Below are positions 50,332-58,354 of a stretch of DNA of 64,000 nucleotides, piece by piece; positions within the stretch are counted from its first letter, which is position 1; each line of letters begins with the position of its first letter. The position numbers and the translations under genes are program-made. This stretch comes from JAWKRB01 sp041389885 (GTDB taxonomy: Bacteria > Myxococcota_A > Polyangia > Polyangiales > Ga0077539). Location of the stretch: the NCBI GenBank assembly GCA_041389885.1, contig JAWKRB010000015.1, positions 124,001-188,000 of the forward strand, read 5' to 3'. A model generated the notes under the pieces. That model was given only the letters and a program-made list of their open reading frames with translations. It made no database searches and had not been told where the DNA came from.

Positions 50332-50654
50332 CTCGCACGACCCAGCATTCTCTTCGCGCGGCGGTGATGGTCGCGGCCCTGGCGCTGCCGGGGGCGGCGT
50401 CGGCGCAGCAGCAGCCCGCGGGCGAGGCGGCGACGCCGGCGGCGGGGGGCACGCCCGAGGTGGCGGCGACGCTTCGCACCGAGGGCGGCCGGCGGGTGTA
50501 CGTGGCGAGCACGACGATCGAGGTGCGCGGAGAGATCCAGCGGCCCTACGCGTTCTCGGTCTCGGGGCGCTCGAGCCTCGGGTATACGTACTTTGACCAG
50601 CCCATTCATTTCGTCCGTGAGATTCTCGACGCGGTTCGGCGCGCGCCGTTCTGA
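50328..50654 (+). CDS. Small secreted protein, GltF-like by position only
   Basis: 108 residues. Signal peptide (LRAAVMVAALALPGAASAQ), a short Ala/Gly/Glu linker, then a beta-rich ~55-residue domain (GRRVYVASTTIEVRGEIQRPYAFSV, LGYTYFDQPIHFVREILDAVRRAPF). The end (ILDAVRRAPF) is typical of short proteins in related gene clusters. The start overlaps the previous stop (ATGA). Function unknown; its place between the TPR lipoprotein and the AgmX/PglI-C protein is the only guide. Confidence 0.75.
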   Translation: MTRTTQHSLRAAVMVAALALPGAASAQQQPAGEAATPAAGGTPEVAATLRTEGGRRVYVASTTIEVRGEIQRPYAFSVSGRSSLGYTYFDQPIHFVREILDAVRRAPF

Positions 50655-50754
50655 GCCTCACGGGTTGTTGGGAACCTTGCGTTCCCTTCGGGTGTCGTAG
50701 GAGCGTTGTGTTTCAACGCGGTGTGACTGCACACCGCCCCGCGGAGTGATCTAG

Positions 50755-52224
50755 ATGGCGCAGCAACAGAGACCAGGGCGCCCCGGCGCGATGACCCAGG
50801 CGATGCAGGCCGCGAAGGTGAGCGCCGGGCCGAAGGTGCTTCGTATCGGAGTCATGCAGGGCACCAAGATGACCGAGGAGCGGGTGATCCGCGACCGCAC
50901 GACGGTCACCGTCGGGACCACGGAGAAGAACACCTTCACGGTGGCCACCCAGGATCTCCCGGGGAGCTTCGAGCTCTTTCCCATGCTCACGGGTCAGTAC
51001 GCGCTGAACTTCACCGACCGCATGGAGGGCAGGGTCGCCCTCGCCGAGGGCGTGAAGTCTCTGGCCGACCTGCGTCAGTCGGGCTCGAAGCGCACCGCGG
51101 CGGGCTACCAGGTCGCCCTCACCGAGCAGTCGCGCGGCAAGGTGCAGCTGGGCGACGTCACGTTCCTGTTCCAGTTCGTGGTGCCGCCGCCGCCGCAGAC
51201 CCGCCCGCAGCTCCCCGCGGCGATTCGCGCGGGCTGGGTCAAGAACATCGACTGGACCTACAACGCCTGCCTGTCGTTCTTCCTCGTCCTCGCGATGAGC
51301 GGCATCGCGTACGTCGAGTACATCTACGACCCCATCGTCGACGATGAGCTCGCCCTCGACGACGCGCGCCTCGTGCGCCTCCTCGCGCAGCCCGCCATTC
51401 AAGACGAGCCAGCGGAGCCCGAGCCGACCCCTGACGCCACGCCCACCCCCGAGGCCGCGGCCGCCGCGCCCACCCCCGCGGCGACGCCGCAGCACAACAA
51501 CTCGGCCCCCGCGCAGACCGCCGCGGCGCGAGCCGAGCGCGCCACCAACCAGGCGAACGCCGCCGCGGCCGCCGCCGAGCGCGCGGCGCAGGCGGCGCTC
51601 AGCGAGTTCTCCAACGCGCAGTTCCAGGCCCTCACGGGCGCCCTCGACACCGGCGCGGGCTCGGCGCGTGACAACCTCGCGCAGGGCGGACTGATGAACC
51701 AGTCCGCCGCCGACCTCGCGCAGACCAGCGGTGTTTCCCGCGGCGGCACCGGCGGCAGCCGCGGCACCGGCCTCGCGGCGAACTCCGGCGGCAGCCTCGG
51801 CGGGCGCAACCTCGGCTCGCAGGGGACCGTCGCCTCGTCGGGCAACAACGTCGGCTCGGGCACCGAGGTCGTGCGCGAGCGCGTCATTCGCGGCAACACC
51901 TCGCTGGGCTCGGGCGACGCCACCGGCGGCGAGGGCGAGATCGACGCGAGCCGCGTGGCCTCGCTCATTCGCGGGCAGCTCGGCGGCATTCGCTCCTGCT
52001 ACGAGCGCTCGCTGCGCAACAACCCCACGCTCTCGGGGCGCATCGACGTGCGCTTCACCATCGGCGAGTCGGGGCGCGCCACGAGCGTGTCGCCCAGCGG
52101 CATGTCGGCGGCGCCCGAGGTCGGCACCTGCATCGCGAACGCGATCCGGCGCATCGCCTTCCCGCGCCCCACGGGCGGCGCGGTCGAGTTCAGCTTCCCG
52201 TTCACGTTCAACCCCGGCGGTTGA
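50755..52224 (+). CDS. FHA-like/TM protein with AgmX/PglI C-terminal domain, GltG-like
   Basis: 489 residues. The N-terminal ~150 are beta-rich and FHA-like (KVLRIGVMQGTKM, TVTVGTTEKNTFTV). One transmembrane helix lies at about 163-183 (YNACLSFFLVLAMSGIAYVEY). A long Ala/Pro/Glu then Gly/Ser-rich linker crosses the periplasm. The last ~95 residues are the AgmX/PglI C-terminal (TonB-like) domain: IDASRVASLIRGQLGGIRSCYERSL, LSGRIDVRFTIGESGRA, CIANAIRRIAFPRPTGG and FSFPFTF. This is the layout of Myxococcus GltG/PglI, an inner-membrane protein thought to reach the outer membrane during gliding or spore-coat assembly. It lies 100 bases after the previous gene, with GGAG before the ATG. Confidence 0.85.
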   Translation: MAQQQRPGRPGAMTQAMQAAKVSAGPKVLRIGVMQGTKMTEERVIRDRTTVTVGTTEKNTFTVATQDLPGSFELFPMLTGQYALNFTDRMEGRVALAEGVKSLADLRQSGSKRTAAGYQVALTEQSRGKVQLGDVTFLFQFVVPPPPQTRPQLPAAIRAGWVKNIDWTYNACLSFFLVLAMSGIAYVEYIYDPIVDDELALDDARLVRLLAQPAIQDEPAEPEPTPDATPTPEAAAAAPTPAATPQHNNSAPAQTAAARAERATNQANAAAAAAERAAQAALSEFSNAQFQALTGALDTGAGSARDNLAQGGLMNQSAADLAQTSGVSRGGTGGSRGTGLAANSGGSLGGRNLGSQGTVASSGNNVGSGTEVVRERVIRGNTSLGSGDATGGEGEIDASRVASLIRGQLGGIRSCYERSLRNNPTLSGRIDVRFTIGESGRATSVSPSGMSAAPEVGTCIANAIRRIAFPRPTGGAVEFSFPFTFNPGG

Positions 52225-52754
52225 TCCCCTCCGCGGCGCTCGTGAAGCTCGATGACATCGACTGGTCCGCCTGGAGGGCCGACGACGTCGCGACGCTGCT
52301 CTTCGTGGTGCGCGGCGGTGAGGTGCTGCTCATTCGCAAGAAGCGCGGCCTGGGCGCGGGCAAGGTGAACGGCCCGGGCGGTCGCCTCGAGCCCGGCGAG
52401 ACGCCCCTCGAGTGCGCCGTGCGCGAGGTGCGCGAGGAGCTCTGCGTGACCGCGGTCGACCCCGCGCACCACGGCGAGCTTCGGTTTCACTTCGTCGACG
52501 GGTACAAGCTCCACGCCCACGTGTTTCGCGCGGAGGGCTGCGTGGGCGAGGCCGCCGAGACCGACGAGGCCGTGCCGCTCTGGACCGCCCTCGACGCGAT
52601 CCCCTACGCGGAGATGTGGGCCGACGACGCGCTCTGGCTCCCGACGCTCCTCGCGGGCGGGCGCTTCGACGGACGCTTCGTCTTCGACGGCGACGCCATG
52701 CTCGATCACCAGCTGGCGATCAGCCCCCCTGCGAATTCGGGCGATCTGGATTAG
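52221..52754 (+). CDS. NUDIX hydrolase, MTH1-like (8-oxo-dGTPase type)
   Basis: 177 residues. The NUDIX box is complete: GGRLEPGETPLECAVREVREEL. The context matches the MTH1 subgroup: GKVNGPGG before the box, and DEAVPLWTALDAIPYAEMWADDALWLPTLLAGGRF after it, close to the human MTH1 segment with its substrate-binding WxxDxxW part. It probably removes oxidised purine nucleotides from the pool. The start is uncertain: TTG at 52221 overlaps the previous stop, or GTG at 52242. There is no functional link to the envelope genes. Confidence 0.85.
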   Translation: MIPSAALVKLDDIDWSAWRADDVATLLFVVRGGEVLLIRKKRGLGAGKVNGPGGRLEPGETPLECAVREVREELCVTAVDPAHHGELRFHFVDGYKLHAHVFRAEGCVGEAAETDEAVPLWTALDAIPYAEMWADDALWLPTLLAGGRFDGRFVFDGDAMLDHQLAISPPANSGDLD

Positions 52755-52765
52755 AGTTCGGGGTG

Positions 52766-54115
52766 ATGCGCTTCGCGATCGCTTCGTTCCTCGTCGTCGC
52801 GGCGTGCGCCGCGCGCACGCCCGACGCCGCGCCGGAGGATGCCCAAACCGCGGTGTCTGACACCCGGCGCAACGACGCGACGAGCGCCGTCGACGCGCCC
52901 GTGCTCCCCCCCGAGGAGGACGCGGCCGCGCCGTCCCTCGACCGCCCCGACCCGCCGACGCCGACCGACGCGCCGAGCGTCGACGCGGGCGCGCCCACGG
53001 ACGTGCAGGTGGCGCCGGCGGTCGACGCGGGCTGCGTCTACGAGCCCGTGACCCCCGACCGCGCAGGGGAGCCGCGCAACGCGGCCGGGCAGATCCGGCA
53101 CTGCTGGCCCGGCGAGCGCTTCTGCTTCTGCGACAGCGACAACGACTGCTACGCGCAGGCGGGCTACATGCCGCTCTGCGCGCCCGGTCCCAGGGACGCG
53201 GGGGTGGTCACGCGCCCTGACATCGTGACGGTGGTGGACGTGCCGGTGGTGACCGTCGACGTGCCGCGCCCGGTCGACTCGGGGCCCGCGCCCGGCGGCG
53301 ACACCGTGAGCTACACGGGGACCTTCCCGTCGAGCACGGGTCGGCGCACCGTCACCCTGCGTGTGAACGGCAACGCGCGCGAGGTCGTGGTGTACGTGCC
53401 CACCTCCCGGGGCGGCTCGCCGCCGCTGCTGGTGATGCTGCACGGGACCAACGGGTCCGGCGGGGGGATCCTCGACGAGAGCGACGCGCAGGCCGTGGCC
53501 AACGCGCGAGGCGCCATCGTGGTCGCGCCCAGCTCGCGGTACATGAACACCGGCGACTGGGACCACCGCACCGAAGAGACCTACTGGGAGACCTACCCCA
53601 ACGCCGACCCCACGCGAAACGAGGACCTCCTCCTCGTGCGCGCCTGCATCGCCGAGGCGCGAACGCGCTACAACGTCGACCCGCGGCGGGTGTACGTGCT
53701 CGGGCACTCCAACGGCGGCATGTTCGCCACCGTCGTCGCCACGGTGCTCGCGGACCGCGTCGCCGCCTTCGCCACGAGCAGCGCGGGTCTCAACCGCTGC
53801 GCGAACACCTGGTCGTGCTCGTTTCAGGGGTCCGGCACGACCTGCGCGGCGCTGCGCGCGCGGTCGGGGTGGTGCAACTGCGCGGGGGTTCCCAAGCCCA
53901 TCGCGCCCCGCGGCGACGGGCGTATGCCCCCGGGCTACCTCGCCCACGGCACCCGCGACCCCCTCGTCTCGGTGCAGTACACCTGCGAGCAGGAGGCGCT
54001 CATGGCGGGGGTCGGCGCGGTCACCCAGGTCGCCCTGCGCGACGGAGACGGGCACGTGCTCCCGTCGAACTTCGTGTCGGTCGCGTGGAACTTTCTCTCG
54101 CGCTATCAGCGGTGA
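52766..54115 (+). CDS. Lipoprotein esterase, PHB-depolymerase/feruloyl-esterase type
   Basis: 449 residues. Lipoprotein signal (FAIASFLVVAAC), an Asp/Ala/Pro-rich linker to about residue 95, a small Cys-rich part (CYAQAGYMPLCAPG), another linker, then an alpha/beta-hydrolase of the esterase-depolymerase family from about 185. It has VVYVPTSRGGSPPLLVMLHGTNGSG (oxyanion region), the nucleophile GHSNGGM, LAHGTRDPLVSVQY for the acid and DGDGHVLPSNF for the His. It has four or more Cys in the lid (RCANTWSCSF, WCNCAG). It may cleave polyester or feruloyl esters outside the inner membrane. Confidence 0.85.
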   Translation: MRFAIASFLVVAACAARTPDAAPEDAQTAVSDTRRNDATSAVDAPVLPPEEDAAAPSLDRPDPPTPTDAPSVDAGAPTDVQVAPAVDAGCVYEPVTPDRAGEPRNAAGQIRHCWPGERFCFCDSDNDCYAQAGYMPLCAPGPRDAGVVTRPDIVTVVDVPVVTVDVPRPVDSGPAPGGDTVSYTGTFPSSTGRRTVTLRVNGNAREVVVYVPTSRGGSPPLLVMLHGTNGSGGGILDESDAQAVANARGAIVVAPSSRYMNTGDWDHRTEETYWETYPNADPTRNEDLLLVRACIAEARTRYNVDPRRVYVLGHSNGGMFATVVATVLADRVAAFATSSAGLNRCANTWSCSFQGSGTTCAALRARSGWCNCAGVPKPIAPRGDGRMPPGYLAHGTRDPLVSVQYTCEQEALMAGVGAVTQVALRDGDGHVLPSNFVSVAWNFLSRYQR

Positions 54116-54120
54116 GCAGG

Positions 54121-54594
54121 ATGCGCGCGCGACCCCGGCTGAACATCCCCGCGCGGCTGGTCTTCGCCGTGAGCGCCTCGGCGTGCTCGTCGAGCCCCAC
54201 GACCCCCGACGCGTCCGCGGACGTCGCCCCGGTCGACGACCGCGCGAGCGTCGATGTCGTCGTGCTCGACGCGCTGGTCGACGCGCTGGCGCCCGGCGAC
54301 GCGACCGCCGACGACGTGCGCGACGCGGCGACCGCCGACCGCGCGTGCACCGTGAACCCCTTCGACCCCGAGGGCGGAGCCAAGGCCGTGCGCTGCCTGC
54401 CGAGGCGCGGCGCCACGATGCCGTGCCCGCAAGACAACGTGTGCGTCGAGGCCGACTGCCCCGCGCACTGCGAGGGCTGCGTGAGCCCGCTGTTCTGCAT
54501 TCCTGACAGCGAGAGCGACGCCGGGGTGAGCTGCGTGGTGAGCACCGTGTGCAGCGAGGACGCGTGCAACCCAGGATGTCGAGCGGTCGGTTGA
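54121..54594 (+). CDS. Small Cys-rich lipoprotein
   Basis: 157 residues. Signal with lipobox (LVFAVSASAC), an Asp/Ala/Val linker (VDVVVLDALVDAL), and a C-terminal domain with about ten Cys in pairs (NVCVEADCPAHCEGC, PLFCIPDS, SCVVSTVCSEDAC). This is similar in style to the lipoprotein at 29267-29809. It starts 5 bases after the esterase gene; the GTG at 54112 is an alternative start. The TGATG overlap with the next gene implies coupling. No family recognised. Confidence 0.75.
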   Translation: MRARPRLNIPARLVFAVSASACSSSPTTPDASADVAPVDDRASVDVVVLDALVDALAPGDATADDVRDAATADRACTVNPFDPEGGAKAVRCLPRRGATMPCPQDNVCVEADCPAHCEGCVSPLFCIPDSESDAGVSCVVSTVCSEDACNPGCRAVG

Positions 54595-55220
54595 TGACCG
54601 AACAGGGCGGCCGGTCCGGCTGCCGAAGCGACGGCGAGGCGACCTTCGGGGGCCGACCCCTCCGCGCGTGGCGCCTGGTGCGCTGCAGCGGCTGCGGACT
54701 GCCCACCGACCGCTGCATGTGCGCGACGCTGCCGACCCTCGCCGTGCGCACGCGGGTGCTCGTGGTGACCCACAGGGTCGAGGCCATGCGCAGCACCAAC
54801 ACCGCGCGCCTCGCCACGCGCATGCTCTCGGGCGCGTCGACCGTCGTGCGCGGCGAGGCGAGCGCCGGGGCGCCCGAGGGGCGGCGCCTGGTGCTCTTTC
54901 CCTTCGAGGACGCGCGGGCGCTCTCGCCCGACGACCTCGGCGACGACCTCACCCTCGTGGTCCCCGACGGGACCTGGCCGCAGGCGCGGCGCATCGCCCG
55001 CCGAGACGAGCTCGCGAAGGGGGCGAGGTCGGTGACGATCCCCTTGCGAGACAGCGCGTACGGACTGCGGCGCCACCCCCGACCCGGCGCCCTCTGCACC
55101 CTCGAGGCGATCGCCGAGGCCCTGCGGGTGCTCGAGGGCGACGAGGTCGCCGAGGCGCTGCTCGAGGCCTTCGTGCGCTGGCGCGACCTCTCCCTCGCCG
55201 TGCGGGAGGGCCGAGGGTGA
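54594..55220 (+). CDS. DTW-domain tRNA-uridine aminocarboxypropyltransferase
   Basis: 208 residues. The family's Cys cluster is present (CSGCGLPTDRCMC), as is the catalytic DxTW motif (VVPDGTWPQARRI) and a later conserved HPRPGALCTLEAI. Enzymes of this family (TapT/TuaA) transfer the aminocarboxypropyl group of S-adenosylmethionine to uridine of tRNA, making acp3U. I start at the ATG at 54594, which overlaps the previous stop. The next gene overlaps by four bases. Confidence 0.9.
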   Translation: MTEQGGRSGCRSDGEATFGGRPLRAWRLVRCSGCGLPTDRCMCATLPTLAVRTRVLVVTHRVEAMRSTNTARLATRMLSGASTVVRGEASAGAPEGRRLVLFPFEDARALSPDDLGDDLTLVVPDGTWPQARRIARRDELAKGARSVTIPLRDSAYGLRRHPRPGALCTLEAIAEALRVLEGDEVAEALLEAFVRWRDLSLAVREGRG

Positions 55221-56062
55221 GCGCCGACGCCCCCGACCTCGCCGAGCGCCTGCTGCGCTACGAAGACTGGGAGGGGCGGGCCGGGGAGCTCGCCGCCCGA
55301 TGGCGCGACGCCAGGCCCTTCTCGCACGCGGTGATCGATGGGTTCCTCGACGCGCGCGGGTGCGCCGCGCTGCGCGAGGAGTTTCGCGACCTCGGCGCCG
55401 CGTGCTGGATCGAGAACCGCCACGCGAGCCAGCGGCTCCGCTCGCGCAACGGCTTCGAGCGACTCGGACCCGACGCCCGCGCCCTCGTCGAGGCCCTCGA
55501 CGCGCCGAGGTTTCGCGCGTGGCTGAGCGCGGTCACCGGCGTCGAGGGGCTCTTTCTCGACCGCGAGATGATCGACGGCGGGCTCAGCGCCATGGGGCGC
55601 GGAGACTTCTTCGACCTGCACACCGACATGCAGGCCCACGCCCTTCACCGACGCTGGCGGCGGCGCGTGAACCTCATCGTGTACCTCAGCGAGACCTGGG
55701 ACGACGCCTGGGGAGGCGCCCTGGAGCTGTGGGACGCGTCGGGGCGAGAGCGCGTCGCGGAGGTGGCCGCGCGAGCGCGACGCGCCGTGCTCTTCGAGGT
55801 GAGCCCCCGCGCGGTGCACGGCGTGCCCGAGCCCCTGCGGTGCCCCGATGGGGCGCTGCGGCAGAACCTCGTGCTGTACTACTTCACCGAAGAGGCCGCG
55901 GAGGTGCCCCTCACGCACTTCCGGTACCGCGCGCGCCCTGGGGAGATCCTGCGTCGGCCGCTGGTGTTCGCGAACAACGCCGCCCTCGCGCTCTATCAGC
56001 TCGCGCGGCAGCGGGTCGGCGACGTCGACGAAGACGTCTCGCGAGTGCTTCGCCGACGCTGA
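55217..56062 (+). CDS. 2-oxoglutarate/Fe(II)-dependent oxygenase
   Basis: 281 residues. The double-stranded beta-helix metal triad is visible: His135 and Asp137 (FDLHTDMQ), and His201 (RAVHGV), followed by RQNLVLYYF with the Arg that binds 2-oxoglutarate. VNLIVYLSETWDDAWGGALELWD is the family stretch between them. It resembles the prolyl-4-hydroxylase-like 2OG-FeII_3 group. The substrate is unknown. The GTG at 55217 overlaps the DTW gene, so it may act on the same RNA or merely share a transcript. Confidence 0.9.
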   Translation: MSADAPDLAERLLRYEDWEGRAGELAARWRDARPFSHAVIDGFLDARGCAALREEFRDLGAACWIENRHASQRLRSRNGFERLGPDARALVEALDAPRFRAWLSAVTGVEGLFLDREMIDGGLSAMGRGDFFDLHTDMQAHALHRRWRRRVNLIVYLSETWDDAWGGALELWDASGRERVAEVAARARRAVLFEVSPRAVHGVPEPLRCPDGALRQNLVLYYFTEEAAEVPLTHFRYRARPGEILRRPLVFANNAALALYQLARQRVGDVDEDVSRVLRRR

Positions 56063-56202
56063 GCGCGCGGGTGGCGGCGCCCCTGGCGGGCCCGCCACCC
56101 CTCCGCCACCCCTCGCCACCCCGCTTTCGCCACCTGTGGCGTGAAAAGTGATGTGAATTCAAGGGAGGCTCCCACGGCACGGCGCGTGGAGAGGGAGCGG
56201 CG

Positions 56203-57138
56203 ATGCTCCCGCATGACACCCTCGCGAAGGACGTGCTCGAGGTGCTCCTCGAGGGGCTCGGCACCTTCGAGCGCGAGTGCGAGGTCCCCGCGCCGGCCTC
56301 GCAGCGCGCGGACGCGTACTTCGCGCCCCACCCCGACGCGCAGCGCGCGCTGCGCGAGCTCGGGCTGTTGGGTCGCATGTGCCTGCGGCCCTGTCTGTTG
56401 GACCCGTTCTACGACCCGCCCTCCCCCGACGAAGTGCGCGAGTCGCTGCGCAAGCTCCTCAACCACCGCCACGGCGCGCGGGTCGCCCCCGCCGAGCGGC
56501 TGTGGATCCCATGCGCGGGTCGCCCTGACGAGGCGCTGCGTCTCTTCGGGTTCGCGCGCGCGCCGGGATGGCCCGCGGGCTTCTACGCGCTGAGCGAGGC
56601 GCTGCCGGTCACCGTGGTGGTGCTGCCCGAGCTCGACGACACCCTCGACACAGTCGCGCTCCGGCTCATGGGTCGGCGCGAGCACCTCAACCGCGCGCTG
56701 CGTGTGCTGCGCGGGAACACCGCCGCGATCCCCGAGGGGCGACGGCTCTTCACCGCGGTTGTACGATGGATCATGACCTGGCGCGGCCGCGGCCTGCGCT
56801 GGGAGGAGGACGCGATGTTGGACCTCACCGAAGCCGAGGCCTTTCTCGAACGACAGTACGCAGCGGGGATGCAGCAGGGGATGCAGCAGGGGATGCAGCA
56901 GGGGATGCAGCAGGGGATGCAGCAGGGGATGCAGCAGGGGATGCAGCAGGGGATGCAGCAGGGGCAGCTCGTGCTGCTCGGCCGCCTCTGCGAGCGCCGC
57001 CTCGCGCGCCCGCTCACCGCGGCGGAGGCCGCGCGGCTCTCCGCGTGTCTCCTCGAGCTCGGCGCGGACGCGCTCACCGACGCGGTCCTCGCGGCGGACC
57101 CCGAGGCGCTCGCGGCCCTGCTGCGCGACGACGGCTGA
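56203..57138 (+). CDS. Rpn/DUF4351-like protein with MQQG repeats
   Basis: 311 residues. The layout resembles the Rpn (recombination-promoting nuclease/putative transposase) family: an N-terminal region starting HDTLAKDVLEVLLEGLGTFERE, a core ending in a helix (LTEAEAFLERQYAAG), then a repeat and a C-terminal DUF4351-like helix bundle (RLCERRLARPLTAAEAARL). I do not see a clean PD-(D/E)XK catalytic set in the N-terminal half, so it may be an inactive relative. Between residues 223 and 254 there are eight perfect MQQG repeats. In related Rpn proteins this region is a hinge between domains. Confidence 0.6.
   Translation: MLPHDTLAKDVLEVLLEGLGTFERECEVPAPASQRADAYFAPHPDAQRALRELGLLGRMCLRPCLLDPFYDPPSPDEVRESLRKLLNHRHGARVAPAERLWIPCAGRPDEALRLFGFARAPGWPAGFYALSEALPVTVVVLPELDDTLDTVALRLMGRREHLNRALRVLRGNTAAIPEGRRLFTAVVRWIMTWRGRGLRWEEDAMLDLTEAEAFLERQYAAGMQQGMQQGMQQGMQQGMQQGMQQGMQQGMQQGQLVLLGRLCERRLARPLTAAEAARLSACLLELGADALTDAVLAADPEALAALLRDDG
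56869..56964 (+). repeat. 12-bp tandem repeat, eight perfect units
   Basis: Eight identical copies of ATGCAGCAGGGG encode MQQG eight times in the Rpn-like gene. Perfect identity at DNA level shows recent expansion. Each unit carries an ATG. Length changes keep the frame. Confidence 0.98.
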
Positions 57139-57394
57139 GCGCGCCTCTGCGACTCGCGGCGCGGTGCCGCCGCGACCGCGGGCGACACGCCTGCACGATC
57201 CCGCCGTCGACCCCGTTGGGCTCCTCCACGATCCTCAGCCCCGTCGCGCCGCCGGGTGTCCACACGCAGGGCGATGCGCTAGAACCCCGCCCCGTGGTGA
57301 CCCACGACTCCGTCGTCGCGTGCGTTCAAGTCCCCGACGATCTGCTCCGGCTCACGCGCGCTCCCACGCCTCGCGACGCGGGCGACGGCGGCGC

Positions 57395-58330
57395 ATGACC
57401 ACGCGCGGCGTGCACCTCATCGCCGAGTACCACGGCTGCGCCCCCGCGCGGCTGAACCACCTGGGGCACGTGCGGCGCGTGCTCCAGCGCGCGGCCGACT
57501 CCGCGGGCGCGACGGTGCTCTCCATCGAGAGCCACCGCTTCGAGCCGCAGGGCGTCGCGGGCCTCGCGCTGCTCGCGGAGTCGCACCTCTCGCTGCACAC
57601 CTGGCCCGAGCGGGGCTACGCCGCCGCGGATTTCTACACCTGCGGCGACGCGCTCCCGCGCAGGGCCCACGAGGTCATGCGGCGAGAGCTGCGGGCGTCG
57701 GGCGCGGAGATCGTCGAGATGGCGCGGGGGCTGCCGGGCGCGGCGTCGCTGTCGATCCTGAAGCAGGAGCGGGTGCGCTACGACGAGCCGCCGACCGCCA
57801 TTCGCTTCGACCTGCGCGACCTGTCGAGCCGGGGGCTGCGCCTCACGCGTGACGACGGCGGCGCGGTGGTCGGCCTTTTCACCACCCGTGACTTCGAGGC
57901 CGGGGAGGGGGTGCTCTGCATGGAGGCGGCGCTCCACCCCCTGGACGTCGACGTGACCCTCGACACCGACGCGGGCGCGTGCTCCGTCGGCCTCGACTGG
58001 AGCTGCCTCGACGTGAGCGCGAAGTGGCTCCAGCGCGTGTCGATCGCGCTGCGCGAGAGGCTCTTCGCCCTCTACGACGTGAAGGCCAGCGACTGTGACG
58101 CGCTCTTCGACGCGATGACCGACGGGGGGCGGCGACCGCGCCTCGTCGACGGGCTCGCGGGCGCAATGCGTCGCGCGGACGCGTCCAACGTCGCGCCGGA
58201 GTGCTCCGCCCTCTCGCGCCGCGTCGGTGGGGGGCTCCGCCTGCCCTTTCGCGCGCTGCGCCCCATCGCCCCTGGCGAGGAGCTCCTCTGGGACCGCCGC
58301 GAGGTCGACCCGACCGGCGCGCTGCGCTGA
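57395..58330 (+). CDS. S-adenosylmethionine decarboxylase fused to a SET-like domain
   Basis: 311 residues. The first ~120 are a complete bacterial SpeD: AESHLSLHTWPE with Ser63 (self-cleavage to the pyruvoyl group), His68, and Cys83 in FYTCGD. These numbers equal those of Thermotoga AdoMetDC. SpeD makes decarboxylated AdoMet for spermidine. The C-terminal ~190 residues are unexpected: SRGLRLTRDDGGAVVGLFTTRDFEAGEGV, then NVAPECS and FRALRPIAPGEELLWD read like a SET domain (surface loop, NHxC-like and end motifs), though divergent. There is no stop or frameshift between the two. No speE is adjacent. I preferred the ATG at 57395, which gives the exact SpeD N-terminus. Confidence 0.85.
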   Translation: MTTRGVHLIAEYHGCAPARLNHLGHVRRVLQRAADSAGATVLSIESHRFEPQGVAGLALLAESHLSLHTWPERGYAAADFYTCGDALPRRAHEVMRRELRASGAEIVEMARGLPGAASLSILKQERVRYDEPPTAIRFDLRDLSSRGLRLTRDDGGAVVGLFTTRDFEAGEGVLCMEAALHPLDVDVTLDTDAGACSVGLDWSCLDVSAKWLQRVSIALRERLFALYDVKASDCDALFDAMTDGGRRPRLVDGLAGAMRRADASNVAPECSALSRRVGGGLRLPFRALRPIAPGEELLWDRREVDPTGALR

Positions 58331-58354
58331 CGGCGCGACACGCGCGTCGGTGTT

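Noticed and set aside
52751..56119. 1,122-residue ORF on the minus strand
   Set aside because: It is antisense to the esterase, DTW and 2OG-oxygenase genes, all with catalytic motifs. Shadow ORF.
56869..56964. Possible CRISPR-like array
   Set aside because: The 12-bp units are directly adjacent with no spacers and encode MQQG in frame. No CRISPR array was seen anywhere in the window.
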